Origin: Bin55 sp965205545
Lineage (GTDB): Bacteria; Pseudomonadota; Gammaproteobacteria; Pseudomonadales; Azotimanducaceae
Assembly: GCA_965205545.1 (NCBI GenBank)
Contig: OZ242170.1
Span: forward strand, 744,001 to 808,000
Length of the DNA stretch: 64,000 bases
Direction of reading: 5' to 3'
Below the pieces are notes generated by a model. The model did no database searches, was not told the DNA's origin, and worked only from the letters and a program-made list of their open reading frames with translations. Below are positions 43,416-52,927 of the stretch, in pieces; position 1 is the first letter of the stretch, and every line of letters begins with the position of its first letter. Made by a program: the position numbers and the translations under genes.

Positions 43416-44303
43416 TTATGTAGCTGACGCTTGCGAGATGCCGGAAATGGCTCGATCCAAGGCTGCCGAAAAATCCGTTCCACTCATGTTTCGACGCAGC
43501 TCTTCAGTCAGCGCCCGCGAAAAGCTTGCAATCATGTTTCGGTTTTCTTTGAGACGTTGAACCGATTCGTCCTGGCTGTAACCTCCGGACAACGCCGCGA
43601 CCCGAAGTACCCTTGGGTGTCGAGTGAATTCTTCGTAAAAGTTTGGTTCCTCGGGGAGAGTTAGCTTGAATACCACATGCTGTTGGTCATCGAGACCGGC
43701 CACATGTCTTTGCAGGTTGTTCCTCAGCACGTTTTCGCAGTCTTGCTTGTCTGGAGCATCGATATCTATCTCAGGTTCCACTATCGGCACAAGACCGTGA
43801 TCAAGAATGGATTTCGCAAACTCAAACTGCTGATCGACTATGTCCTCTATTGCTGAAGGGTTGCAGCGCTTTATGACCGACCGCATCTTGGTCCCAAATA
43901 CATCAAGCTGCTTAGCTTCCTGAAGCCTTTCGTCAATATTGGGAATCGGTTTCATCAATTGAACGCCAGACGATTCCTCAGCAAGGCCTACGTCGATCTT
44001 CAAGAACGGAAGAATCGACTTGCGCTGCCACAAGTATTGACTCGCCTTTAGCCCTTCCACAGAGTCACGCATTGTCTTTTCAAACAGAATCGCCCCAAGC
44101 ACTCGTGGCCGTGCGAATGACTCGCTGGTCATGATGCGCACGCGCATGGCGTGCACAAGCTCAAACATCAGATTTTCGTCGGCGGCGAACTCCACCTGAG
44201 GCACTCCATAGCGCTCCAAGGTCTTCGGCGTGCTGCCGCCACTTTGGTCCAGCGCCGCGATGAATCCAGCACCGACTCGCATCAGCATGCGTTGCTCTGG
44301 CAT
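43416..44303 (-). CDS. fda: class I fructose-bisphosphate aldolase
   Basis: The 295-residue product is the bacterial class I type, with GFIAALDQSGGSTPKTL at the start, FLKIDVGL, PIVEPEIDI and the Schiff-base lysine region HVVFKLTLPEE. It cleaves fructose 1,6-bisphosphate to two triose phosphates in the cytoplasm without a metal. A purine-rich GGGAGAGGGATAGG lies directly before the ATG. It stands alone, flanked by a luciferase-like gene on the same strand. Confidence 0.93.
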   Translation of the reverse strand: MPEQRMLMRVGAGFIAALDQSGGSTPKTLERYGVPQVEFAADENLMFELVHAMRVRIMTSESFARPRVLGAILFEKTMRDSVEGLKASQYLWQRKSILPFLKIDVGLAEESSGVQLMKPIPNIDERLQEAKQLDVFGTKMRSVIKRCNPSAIEDIVDQQFEFAKSILDHGLVPIVEPEIDIDAPDKQDCENVLRNNLQRHVAGLDDQQHVVFKLTLPEEPNFYEEFTRHPRVLRVAALSGGYSQDESVQRLKENRNMIASFSRALTEELRRNMSGTDFSAALDRAISGISQASAT

Positions 44304-44411
44304 TTCCTATCCCTCTCCCTGTCTTGGCTCGCTGCTAAATGGTAACCATTTGACCAATCGCGGCCTGTGGCGCAACCGAAACACATTTGCCAATCGCCGT
44401 AGATGACTTAG

Positions 44412-45449
44412 CTATTCGCTCCCGATGGGGCTGCAGACTTGGTTGCTGTCAGTCTTCTTGACAACCATGCTTGCCGCCTTGGCTGCAATCTCAAAGGATC
44501 TCAATCGCTTGTCGTGGTCGAAAATAGATGAGACCAATATCAGTTCGTCTGCACCCGTTGTGTTCACGAACTCCTGCATTGAGTCCCGAATATCTTCCAT
44601 AGTCCCGACGGCAGAAGCCGGTCGCATTGATCGGACCACGTGCTGTTGGCCAGGATCCAGTTTGGACTCCAACTCTGCATCGGGTGGAGGCAGCCTGCCC
44701 GGCGTTCCAGCCCGTAGCTTTAGCAGAGACTGCAATCCCGATGTACGTAGGAAAGCCGCTTCTTCTCGCGTGTCCGCCGCGCAAACATTAAAGCCCAACA
44801 TGAGATAGGGCTTGTCAAGCTGCGCCGACGGCTCAAAGCGCTTTCGATATTCCACAATGGCTTCGTGCATCATTTGCGGGGCGAAGTGAGAAGCAAACGA
44901 GTAAGGCAGACCGAGCATTGCTGCCAATTGCGCGCCGTAGAGACTCGATCCAAGAATCCAAATGGGGACTCTCGTCCCTTGACCGGGAAATGCCCGCACC
45001 TTCTGACCTGTCTTTGTGGGACCCAAGTAGTGCTGCAATTCCATAACGTCTCGCGGGAACTGGTCAATGTCGCCCTGCAGATTCCGTCTCATCGCGTACG
45101 CTGTGAATTGGTCGGTCCCGGGTGCGCGGCCTATACCCAAATCTATACGACCTGGAAATAATGTTTCTAGAGTTCCAAACTGTTCGGCAATTATCAATGG
45201 AGCATGATTGGGCAACATGACTCCACCAGACCCGACGCGGATCGATTTCGTTTGCTGCGCAACATGTCCAATTAGCACCGCGGTGGCAGAACTTGCTATC
45301 CCGGGCATGTTGTGATGTTCGGCGAGCCAATAGCGCCGGTAGCCCCATGGCTCGACATGTTGCGCAAGATCGACTGCGTTCCGCAGCGCAACCGATTCAT
45401 TGCTGCCTTCAACTACTGGGGCTAGATCCAATACGGAGTAGGCAATCAT
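44412..45449 (-). CDS. luciferase-like monooxygenase, MsnO8-like (copy 3 of 4)
   Basis: The 345-residue product has the subgroup start YSVLDLAPVVEGS, the AEHHNMPGIAS motif and VGSGGVMLPNHAPLIIAEQFGTL in overlapping family blocks, then LGIGRAPGTD. This subgroup is FMN-linked and widespread, with few members characterised. The ATG at 45449 is preferred to a GTG two codons earlier. It is divergent from the ArsC-like gene. Confidence 0.9.
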   Translation of the reverse strand: MIAYSVLDLAPVVEGSNESVALRNAVDLAQHVEPWGYRRYWLAEHHNMPGIASSATAVLIGHVAQQTKSIRVGSGGVMLPNHAPLIIAEQFGTLETLFPGRIDLGIGRAPGTDQFTAYAMRRNLQGDIDQFPRDVMELQHYLGPTKTGQKVRAFPGQGTRVPIWILGSSLYGAQLAAMLGLPYSFASHFAPQMMHEAIVEYRKRFEPSAQLDKPYLMLGFNVCAADTREEAAFLRTSGLQSLLKLRAGTPGRLPPPDAELESKLDPGQQHVVRSMRPASAVGTMEDIRDSMQEFVNTTGADELILVSSIFDHDKRLRSFEIAAKAASMVVKKTDSNQVCSPIGSE

Positions 45450-45523
45450 TGCCACGCCGCACTGTTTTTCAGCTGAAACATCGGCTTATATACTTCGACA
45501 ACGATTGGTCTAGTGTTGCAGAA

Positions 45524-45880
45524 ATGAGCGACTTTAACATCTACTTCAATCCCCAATGCAGCAAGTGTCGCATAGCACTCCAGGCATTGAACGAACAGGG
45601 AGAGGAACCTGAGATCATCAAGTACCTCGAATCACCACCGGGTCGAGAAGAGCTTTCACAAATCATAGACATGCTGGCTGGACCCGTCTCGGATCTAGTG
45701 CGAAAGGATCGGCACTTCGAAGAATTGGGACTCGATGAAGACCAGTATTGCGACAAGGAATCCGTACTTAGACTGCTTGAGAAACACCCCAGACTCATGC
45801 AGCGGCCAGTAGTGGTCCGAAACGGTCGAGCTGTAATAGCCAGAACGCCGGAAAGCATCGAAGACGTTCTCGAATCCTAG
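45524..45880 (+). CDS. ArsC-family reductase-like protein
   Basis: The 118-residue thioredoxin-fold protein has the ArsC active-site segment FNPQCSKCRIAL (catalytic Cys12, with a second Cys15) and the three arginines expected in LVRKDR, LMQRPVV and GRAVIAR. It most resembles YfgD-type glutaredoxin-dependent arsenate reductases. No ars operon genes are nearby, so a role in arsenate resistance is possible but not shown. The start was set at the ATG before the first strand; the open frame extends upstream without homology. Confidence 0.88.
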   Translation: MSDFNIYFNPQCSKCRIALQALNEQGEEPEIIKYLESPPGREELSQIIDMLAGPVSDLVRKDRHFEELGLDEDQYCDKESVLRLLEKHPRLMQRPVVVRNGRAVIARTPESIEDVLES

Positions 45881-45886
45881 AATTCC

Positions 45887-47590
45887 CTAAGCCGCCAAAG
45901 GGCCACGAAGCAACATCCCGGCTTGCGCACCGGTGTGCTCATTGCCTTCAAGAAACACTTCGCCATTCACAATTGTTGCCTTGATGCCGTGAGCCGTCTG
46001 CTTTAGACGTTTTGCTCCCGAGGGGAGGTCGTGGACGACCGTCGGCATGTCAGCACCGATTGTTTGGGGATCGAAAACTGCGATGTCAGCAGCGTATCCA
46101 GGCCTAAGCAGCCCACGATCAAGCAGTCCCCATCTCTGGGCAGTCTCTGAAGTGACCATGGCAACGGCTTCTTCAACAGTCAATGCCTGCTTCTCCCGTA
46201 CCCAATGGCTGAATATGTGCGTCTGAAGCGAGCTATCCATGATTTGCGAAACATGGGCACCGGAATCTGAGAACGTGACCACCGATCTGGGGTGTCGCAT
46301 CATTTCAATGATGTCGTCATCGGTCTCGTTTGCAATTGGGTGTCGAAACATGCATTTGAAGTCGCTCTCAACTGCCATGTCGATCATTAATTCGACGGGC
46401 GAAACGCCTCTTTCTGCTGCCGCTTCATCCATTCGCTTGGCCCCTCCCGACGGCTCGTCCATGATGAATACCCAATGCCAATTGGGCGGCCGAACGATGA
46501 CCGATCGAGCTTTGTGCCGTTCGCTGTCGCGGCTGGCAATCTCTACAAGCTTTTTCTTTGTTTCAGGATCGCGAAGTTTTTTCTTTTGTGCTTCTAACGG
46601 TAGACGTCGAATGTCACGCCACAGGTCCCAGCTGTCGAAGGGCGTGTTGGACTCGAAGGTATAGATTACGTTGAGAGCCCTAGAGTGCACCTGTGCGAAC
46701 ATCGTTCCCCCATCTCGGTCCACTTCATCCAAGAGATCAAAGAAGCTTCTCCACCGATCAGGCACGTGGCGCGAGCTGAACATGCCCCAAGTCACCGGGC
46801 AATTGAGCCCAACGGCGAGTTCCTTCAAACGCTGCTGATAGTCCCGTAGGAGATCAGGGTCTCGGCCGGTGTCTTCCCCAGCTATCTCAAACATACCCGC
46901 TCCTGTAGCTCGCATCTTCTGAATCAGGTAGCGAACCTCGTCCCAATGAGCGATACGGCTTGAGACCGGTTTGTGGTCGGATGTCTGGTGATTTCGGCTT
47001 CGTGAAGTCGAGAGGCCCAATGCGCCGGCTCTAACGGCCTCTTGAACCAGTTGACCCATGCGCGTCAGCTCATCTTCGGTTGTCGCATCGGTGAAAGCGC
47101 GTGTACCCATGACGTAGGTGCGCAGAGCGGAATGACCAACATACCCCGCATAGTTGATCCCCTTCGGCACAGCGTCCACTGCATTCATGTAGTCCGGGTA
47201 GGATTCCCAGTTCCAGTTGATTCCTGCCAGCATCGCACTGCGAGAAATGTCTTCGGCTCGCTCCAAGTTCCTAAACACCAAGTCGGCATCGGACTCCTTG
47301 CACGGCGCTAAGGTGAAGCCGCAATTGCCCATGACAACACTGGTGACTCCGTGATAGCAGGAGCAGGATCCAAGATGGTCCCAAAAAACTTGAGCGTCCA
47401 TGTGGGTGTGCCCATCGACGAATCCCGGAGAAACTACATGGCCCTCCGCATCGATGGTTCGATTAGCACGACCGTTCACATCGCCGATTTCCGTTATCTT
47501 GCCGTCGTTAACGGCAACGTTTGCCAATGTGCCGGGAGAACCCGTTCCATCTACAACTAGACCATCTCGAATTAGCAAGTCGTGAGGCAT
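45887..47590 (-). CDS. D-aminoacylase-like amidohydrolase
   Basis: The 567-residue metal-dependent amidohydrolase has the composite-domain start LLIRDGLVVDGTGSPG, the metal motif GFVDGHTHMDAQ, the conserved NCGF cysteine and the late FSDSGAHV aspartate, ending with RPGYAADIAVFDP. The family includes N-acyl-D-amino-acid deacylases, which release D-amino acids from N-acyl forms. No signal peptide is present. It is convergent with the ArsC-like gene, only six bases apart, and divergent from an enoyl-CoA hydratase. Confidence 0.9.
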   Translation of the reverse strand: MPHDLLIRDGLVVDGTGSPGTLANVAVNDGKITEIGDVNGRANRTIDAEGHVVSPGFVDGHTHMDAQVFWDHLGSCSCYHGVTSVVMGNCGFTLAPCKESDADLVFRNLERAEDISRSAMLAGINWNWESYPDYMNAVDAVPKGINYAGYVGHSALRTYVMGTRAFTDATTEDELTRMGQLVQEAVRAGALGLSTSRSRNHQTSDHKPVSSRIAHWDEVRYLIQKMRATGAGMFEIAGEDTGRDPDLLRDYQQRLKELAVGLNCPVTWGMFSSRHVPDRWRSFFDLLDEVDRDGGTMFAQVHSRALNVIYTFESNTPFDSWDLWRDIRRLPLEAQKKKLRDPETKKKLVEIASRDSERHKARSVIVRPPNWHWVFIMDEPSGGAKRMDEAAAERGVSPVELMIDMAVESDFKCMFRHPIANETDDDIIEMMRHPRSVVTFSDSGAHVSQIMDSSLQTHIFSHWVREKQALTVEEAVAMVTSETAQRWGLLDRGLLRPGYAADIAVFDPQTIGADMPTVVHDLPSGAKRLKQTAHGIKATIVNGEVFLEGNEHTGAQAGMLLRGPLAA

Positions 47591-47722
47591 GGCTGAGTAC
47601 CTAGATTCGATTCCAATAGGGTAGCACCACCGCTAGAGACAATGGAAACCAGAGGTTTCCTAAGCCAGCAGCGGACTGATGCGAATAGACTATACGGCTA
47701 GAGATTCAACTGGGAAGGGACC

Positions 47723-48655
47723 ATGGAATACAACAACATCGAGTACGAGACCGACGGTCGAATTGCATTTGTAACACTCAACAGACCCGAAAAACTCAAT
47801 CCCCTGAGCCATGCGCTTCGCGGAGAAGTCTATGACGCAATGAAGCGAGCCGAAGTCGACCGCGAAGTGGGCGTGATCATACTTCGAGCCAATGGTCGCG
47901 CGTTTTCTGCGGGCTATGACCTCGCGCCGAATCTCAGCGAGCAAAGCGACTATGTAAGCGATCACTCAGGCATGCCGGACACAGGATCGACACATCCTCA
48001 ACATTACGACTGGTCGAGACATGCTCTCATGGGGCACTGGCTCATTTGGGAGCTTGCCAAACCCGTAATTGCGCAGATTCACGGTTGGTGCCTTGCAGGA
48101 GGAACTGAGCTAGCTTCCATGTGCGACATGCGCATTGTTGCGGAAGACGCCCGAGTCGGCTATCCGCCCGTTCGAGCGATGGGAACGATGGACATGATGT
48201 GGGCGCCGTGGTTCCTACCTCCAGTCAAAGCACGTGAGTTTGCCTACACGGGTGACTGGTTCACTGGCGCCGAAATGGCGCAATATGGATGGGCCAACTA
48301 CGCAATTCCAAAGGACGATCTTCCTGAATTCACCGAGAAATTCGCACGTCGGCTTGGACACATCGACAATGATCAATTGAACTACAACAAGCGAGCTGTC
48401 AATCGCCAGTATGAAATCATGGGAATTAGGACCGGGCTAATGTCTGGGACGGATGTCGAAGCGATGTCTAAACATAGACCGGCTGCAGGAGAATTCGGGA
48501 AGCGCGTTAGAGAAGAGGGTCTGAAGGCGGCTTTGGAGTGGCGAGACGGCCCCTTTGGCGACTTTCGCGCGGAATACGCTGACAAGTACCGCAATCGCGA
48601 ATTGGCTGGCTCGAGCAAGTCTTCCAATCCAGGAGACAGCGACTACAGTCGTTAG
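47723..48655 (+). CDS. enoyl-CoA hydratase/isomerase family protein
   Basis: The 310-residue crotonase-fold protein begins with FVTLNRPEKLNPLSHAL and has the oxyanion-hole segments GRAFSAGYDL and WCLAGGTELASMCDMRI. The usual catalytic glutamate after the second segment is not obvious (VGYPPVRAMGTMD), so the reaction could be isomerisation or another crotonase chemistry rather than hydration. AAGGGA precedes the ATG. It is followed by a luciferase-like gene after 58 bases. Confidence 0.88.
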   Translation: MEYNNIEYETDGRIAFVTLNRPEKLNPLSHALRGEVYDAMKRAEVDREVGVIILRANGRAFSAGYDLAPNLSEQSDYVSDHSGMPDTGSTHPQHYDWSRHALMGHWLIWELAKPVIAQIHGWCLAGGTELASMCDMRIVAEDARVGYPPVRAMGTMDMMWAPWFLPPVKAREFAYTGDWFTGAEMAQYGWANYAIPKDDLPEFTEKFARRLGHIDNDQLNYNKRAVNRQYEIMGIRTGLMSGTDVEAMSKHRPAAGEFGKRVREEGLKAALEWRDGPFGDFRAEYADKYRNRELAGSSKSSNPGDSDYSR

Positions 48656-48713
48656 CAGGCAAAGAACGCTTTGGACCAATCGTTAATCCAGAAATTGATG
48701 AGGAGTAAATTTC

Positions 48714-49529
48714 ATGAAAGTCGGACTGTTTGGAATCAACTCGGGAATCTGCTCGAACCCTGACGTTGCCAGGCGAGTCGCAAAGCACGCCGAAGAAGCA
48801 GAGCTGGAATCGCTCTGGACGGGTGAGCACGTTGTGTTGCCTGATCCTCGGCAACCCCCTTCGCCTGCTGAGCCGGACTATCCGATGGTGCATCCATCCA
48901 CGAATTTGGCCTTTCTAGCCGCCGTTACTGAGCGAATCAAACTTGGCACTGGAATCACCCTCATTGCTCAACGAAACCCTTTGGTTCTGGCCAAGGAAAT
49001 GGCAAGCCTGGACTATCTATCCAAGGGTCGTCTGATACTTGGCATCGGTGCTGGTTATCTTCATCAGGAATTCAGTGCTCTTGGTGTGCCGTTTGAAGAG
49101 AGAGGGGCAAGAACCGATGAAGCGATAGAAGTAATGCGCTCGCTTTGGAATGATCCGCAACCATCGCACCATGGACGATTCTGGAACTTCGACAACATTC
49201 AAGCCATGCCACGACCGATTCAGCGGGGCGGCCCTCCAATTGTGGTCGGCGGAACAAGCGAAGCGGCATTGCGTAGAGCGGCTCGCTGTGCCCAAGGCTG
49301 GTATGGGTTCGCAATGAACGTCGAGCAGACGAAGCGTGTTGTCAACGTGCTCCACGCCATTGAAGGAGGCAGTCACCTGGAGATAAGCATCACTCCACCT
49401 TTGCTTATCACTAGCGACGTGGTCAAGGAATTCGCGGCAGTTGGAGTGCACCGACTGATATCACTCATCCCGAACGATGAGGAACGAATTCTTCGACTTA
49501 TCGACAGTCTCGCAACTGCCGTGCAATAG
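48714..49529 (+). CDS. luciferase-like monooxygenase, F420 type (copy 4 of 4)
   Basis: The 271-residue TIM-barrel enzyme contains LWTGEHVVLP, IKLGTGITLIAQRNPLVLAKEMASLD in typical blocks, RLILGIGAGYLHQEF and GGPPIVVGGTSEAALRRAA. It resembles F420-dependent TIGR03619-like proteins. GAGGAG lies seven bases before the ATG. It follows the enoyl-CoA hydratase on the same strand and converges on an esterase gene 11 bases away. Confidence 0.9.
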   Translation: MKVGLFGINSGICSNPDVARRVAKHAEEAELESLWTGEHVVLPDPRQPPSPAEPDYPMVHPSTNLAFLAAVTERIKLGTGITLIAQRNPLVLAKEMASLDYLSKGRLILGIGAGYLHQEFSALGVPFEERGARTDEAIEVMRSLWNDPQPSHHGRFWNFDNIQAMPRPIQRGGPPIVVGGTSEAALRRAARCAQGWYGFAMNVEQTKRVVNVLHAIEGGSHLEISITPPLLITSDVVKEFAAVGVHRLISLIPNDEERILRLIDSLATAVQ

Positions 49530-49540
49530 CGAGACGAGTG

Positions 49541-50581
49541 CTAGCGGGTAGTTCCCCTGCAGAATTCCGCTACGCTACTCGCTGTTTCACGCGAAATATT
49601 GGGATTTGCGCCAGGGAAAAATTCTGTGCCGTGGATGGTTCCCTTGACTTCTCTGCAGTAGGCGGGCACTCCAGCCCTCAAAAGCAATCGATAGAACTCG
49701 ATTCCTTCATCTCGCAGCGGGTCGAACTCGTTGACGCTAATCATAGTGGGGGGAAAGGCCTTCACGTCTTCCTCGGTCGCAAAGATTGGCCATGCCAGCG
49801 GATTTCTATTCTTCAGCTCTTCAATCCCATAGGCCATCGCGCCTCGGTTGTTTCCCAGTTCAAGAAGGAACCCATTGTTCTCGATCGTTGAGGGAAGTCG
49901 CTCCTGCGGCCATTCACCTGCGATGTAGGGACACAACGCATACAAACCATGTACAAGACCAATCGATCCTTCTCTTGCCAATTTCAATCCAGTGGCCAAC
50001 GTCAGATTGCCGCCGCCGCTCTCTCCTGCAACAATGACGTTTGCATCGTCGATGCCCAAGGCGTCGTGGGAGTCGACTAACCACTTCACGCCGGACACGC
50101 AATCGTTCAATCCGGCCGGAAATGGCGCAACTTCCTTGGAAGAGGAAGGTGTAAGGCAGTTTCGGAAGTCCACCATGGCTACGGCAACACCGCAATTGGC
50201 AACCATTCGTCCCCAAACTCGATAGTTCCCCATGAAGCAAGATGCCGACATCATGCCTCCACCGTGAATGTGATACACGCAAGGTAACGGTTTATCGTGC
50301 TTCGGCCTGAAGAACTGAATCTTTACTGGGTTGCCATCTGGGTGTGACTCAAACTCCAGTGTTGACACATCGAGACCGCTCGATGGTGCTAGCTCTTCGG
50401 TGTCAATGAAGTCGGTTCCCTTTTCCTGCTGTTCCCTAAATGCAATTGCCTCGGGAGTGTTGGCTTCCTTCAACATTTGCTCCCGACTCTCAACGTCTCC
50501 AGGATTAGTGGGATCTGGCATAGAGCCAAATGCCTTTCGGATTCCAGGGTCGATTCGTAAGTCGTTCTGGATTTTCGACAT
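49541..50581 (-). CDS. alpha/beta hydrolase, hormone-sensitive-lipase type
   Basis: The 346-residue esterase has the HSL oxyanion motif HIHGGGMM, the nucleophile elbow AGESGGGN, the acid residue region NEFDPLRDEG and the catalytic histidine in TIHGTEFF. It would hydrolyse small carboxylic esters in the cytoplasm; there is no signal peptide. A small membrane protein gene lies upstream on the same strand with a 178-base gap. Confidence 0.92.
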   Translation of the reverse strand: MSKIQNDLRIDPGIRKAFGSMPDPTNPGDVESREQMLKEANTPEAIAFREQQEKGTDFIDTEELAPSSGLDVSTLEFESHPDGNPVKIQFFRPKHDKPLPCVYHIHGGGMMSASCFMGNYRVWGRMVANCGVAVAMVDFRNCLTPSSSKEVAPFPAGLNDCVSGVKWLVDSHDALGIDDANVIVAGESGGGNLTLATGLKLAREGSIGLVHGLYALCPYIAGEWPQERLPSTIENNGFLLELGNNRGAMAYGIEELKNRNPLAWPIFATEEDVKAFPPTMISVNEFDPLRDEGIEFYRLLLRAGVPAYCREVKGTIHGTEFFPGANPNISRETASSVAEFCRGTTR

Positions 50582-50759
50582 GGTCGTTTTCCTTGTGGGT
50601 CGGAAATCTCGCTACTTGTTGGCGGTGCCCAATATAGCGGGCAGCATGTTATCCAACCTGGTCGAGACTTGGCTAAAGGTTTTCTCGCTCCCCGCAATCA
50701 CTCGATCGACGACTAGTATCGCTACTACCCAGCGAGACCTTAGAAGAAATGTACTAGGC

Positions 50760-51128
50760 TTACGCAGGACTAGAGATAGCCGCATTGGAGTCATTGCGAA
50801 CCATCGCTTTCTTGAACCTGCCAAATGTAATGTACGCGATCCAAAAACCGGCAATCAAACCTGCCAAGTTGACAAGTGGTTCCGTGACGAAGCCCGCCAT
50901 TCTCAAGTAAAAGACATCCATGGCAAACCTTGACACACTACCGGGATTTGTGCTCGATACAGACTGCATCTGCTCGTCTAAGTTATACAGCCACAAGCCT
51001 ATAAAGCCTGCAAGTGACGAAACTCCAGTGTAGGTGAGCCACCATGCGACCCATCCGGCTAACAAGACAATCACCACCTGCCGATAGCTCAATCTGCCAA
51101 GTACACGAAAGTCCTCTGAAATAGACAT
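50760..51128 (-). CDS. small membrane protein of unknown function
   Basis: The 122-residue protein has two or three hydrophobic segments (VVIVLLAGWVAWWLTY, SSLAGFIGLWLY, PLVNLAGLIAGFWIAYITF) and a polar C-terminal tail. I do not recognise a family with certainty. It is divergent from the superoxide dismutase gene across about 280 bases. Confidence 0.6.
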   Translation of the reverse strand: MSISEDFRVLGRLSYRQVVIVLLAGWVAWWLTYTGVSSLAGFIGLWLYNLDEQMQSVSSTNPGSVSRFAMDVFYLRMAGFVTEPLVNLAGLIAGFWIAYITFGRFKKAMVRNDSNAAISSPA

Positions 51129-51409
51129 CGTTGTTTCTCCGAACCTATATTTACGCTAAGCAAGTATGCCACCTTCGAGTGCCCAAACACTCATTGCATC
51201 TGGTTGGCATACGAGGCTAAACCTGCCAATTGTCTCGACGGACATTCAACCGCTGAACCGATTAACGGCACTACTCCCACAAGTCCAACTTTGGGGATTC
51301 GCACCCACGGAATTGTCGCCTCACTGCCTCTCTTCACTCATGATGCAACACAGAGTGCGGTTTGTTGTTAACATTCTTGGCGTAGGATCAATCGGCAGGT
51401 AGGGAATTG

Positions 51410-52054
51410 ATGGCACTTACAAATGGATCATCAAATCGAATTGGGCATGGTGCTACGAAACTGGTGCGATCGGGCAGGTGGGCATTTATAGCGTCCGCTG
51501 CGGTGCTAGTCTCAGTGAGTTCGTCTGTTCTGACTGAGGATGAGCAGAGCGACCGGCATCCGATCACGATGCAAGCTCGAGCCCCATTAGCCATGTGTGA
51601 AGATCCCGATGTCAAGGTCGGTGCAGTCGAACTAGTCGAGCGAGCATCCGGCGAAGGCGTCAAGATTGTTGATGTCTACATCAAAGTGGAAGGACTGGCG
51701 GACGAAGCCGGCAAACACGCCGTGCACATACACGAGACTGGATCATGTTCGCCCTGTTCTGCCGCGGGAGGCCACTTCGATCCCGGTCCTCACGGACATT
51801 CGCACCCCGATGGCAACCATCCATTCCACGCTGGCGACCTAGTGAACATCGAGGTTGACGATTCTGGCGATGGGGAGCTCGTCACTCTAACTACCAGAAT
51901 CACTTTATCCCCCGGTCCTCTCTCGATCTTCGACGATGACGGAGCGTCACTAATCATTCATGTGGATCCTGACTCTTACTGTCCTGGGGGTGAAGAAGCC
52001 GGTTGTGCCGGCGGCGCTCGACTTGCCTGTGGCGTGTTCGAGATTCAGGACTAA
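51410..52054 (+). CDS. sodC: Cu/Zn superoxide dismutase
   Basis: The 214-residue product has an extended N-terminus with a signal-like segment (WAFIASAAVLVSVSSSVL), so it is periplasmic. Copper and zinc ligands are visible in HAVHIHETGSC, GGHFDPGPHGHSH, HPFHAGDL and IIHVDPDSY, and the active-site arginine is in ARLACGVFE. It converts superoxide to peroxide and oxygen. The ATG at 51410 is preferred to the TTG directly before it. The zinc-binding loop is unusually histidine-rich. Confidence 0.93.
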   Translation: MALTNGSSNRIGHGATKLVRSGRWAFIASAAVLVSVSSSVLTEDEQSDRHPITMQARAPLAMCEDPDVKVGAVELVERASGEGVKIVDVYIKVEGLADEAGKHAVHIHETGSCSPCSAAGGHFDPGPHGHSHPDGNHPFHAGDLVNIEVDDSGDGELVTLTTRITLSPGPLSIFDDDGASLIIHVDPDSYCPGGEEAGCAGGARLACGVFEIQD

Positions 52055-52117
52055 TCGAAGAGCTGGTTGAATAGAAAAAGCAAAAGCGCATGAAACTCCC
52101 AGAACAATTCGCTAACT

Positions 52118-52927
52118 ATGTCCATTGATTACGAGCGCTTGTCGCCAGCCTTGGGCGCACACGTATCCGGTCTCGACCTGACAGAGTGCACCGCTGACCT
52201 TGTTTCGGTTCTACGCAAGCTCCTGCACCAGGTTGGTGTTGTGGTCGTGGCCAACCAATACATGAGAGAAGAGGAGCTTCTACAGTTTGGTCTACGATGG
52301 GGAGAATTGCTCACCCATCCAACATCGGCAAAGCTGTCAAATCCGTATGTCCAAGTTCTGGCAAGCACGGACGGCGTCAGAGGCAGAGGTTTGGGTTCGT
52401 GGCATTCAGACATGAGCTGGCATCCCACACCACCCCGGTTAACCATGCTATATGGCAGAAAAATCCCCAAGCATGGAGGCGATACCTGCTACTCCAACCA
52501 GCGACTTGCACTGGAGATGCTTGATGTCGCCAGGCGCGACAAGCGTCGCTCGCATCGACGCGACATGCCTTCACGCCAAGACATAGAAAGTCTTCGTGCA
52601 AATCATACAGGCAAGGGTTTCGGAGAAGATGTGCCAGATTCGGTGCATCCTGTAATTCGGACGCACGATGAGACAGAGAGCCAAGCGCTATACGTCAATC
52701 CGGAATTCACAACTCACTTAGTAGACATAGATCGTGCAGAAAGCGACAGAATACTCTGGCCTTTATGGATGCATTCCATATCGGAGGAATTCGTCTACCG
52801 ACATCGCTGGCACGCAGGTGATCTAGTCATTTGGGACAACCGACTCGTCATGCATACGGCAATTCTCGACTACGACACTCCAAGAACGATGCTGCGAGTG
52901 GTAGTAAAGGGTGATGTACCCGTTTAG
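52118..52927 (+). CDS. TauD/TfdA-type Fe(II)/2-oxoglutarate dioxygenase
   Basis: The 269-residue enzyme has the iron motif WHSDMSW (His96, Asp98), with the distal His in RLVMHTAILDYD and the oxoglutarate-binding arginine near the C-terminus in TMLRVVV. The start ALGAHVSGLDL is typical of the family. It hydroxylates a substrate such as taurine, an aryloxy acid or a related compound; which one is unknown. A small lipoprotein gene begins directly after its stop codon. Confidence 0.92.
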   Translation: MSIDYERLSPALGAHVSGLDLTECTADLVSVLRKLLHQVGVVVVANQYMREEELLQFGLRWGELLTHPTSAKLSNPYVQVLASTDGVRGRGLGSWHSDMSWHPTPPRLTMLYGRKIPKHGGDTCYSNQRLALEMLDVARRDKRRSHRRDMPSRQDIESLRANHTGKGFGEDVPDSVHPVIRTHDETESQALYVNPEFTTHLVDIDRAESDRILWPLWMHSISEEFVYRHRWHAGDLVIWDNRLVMHTAILDYDTPRTMLRVVVKGDVPV

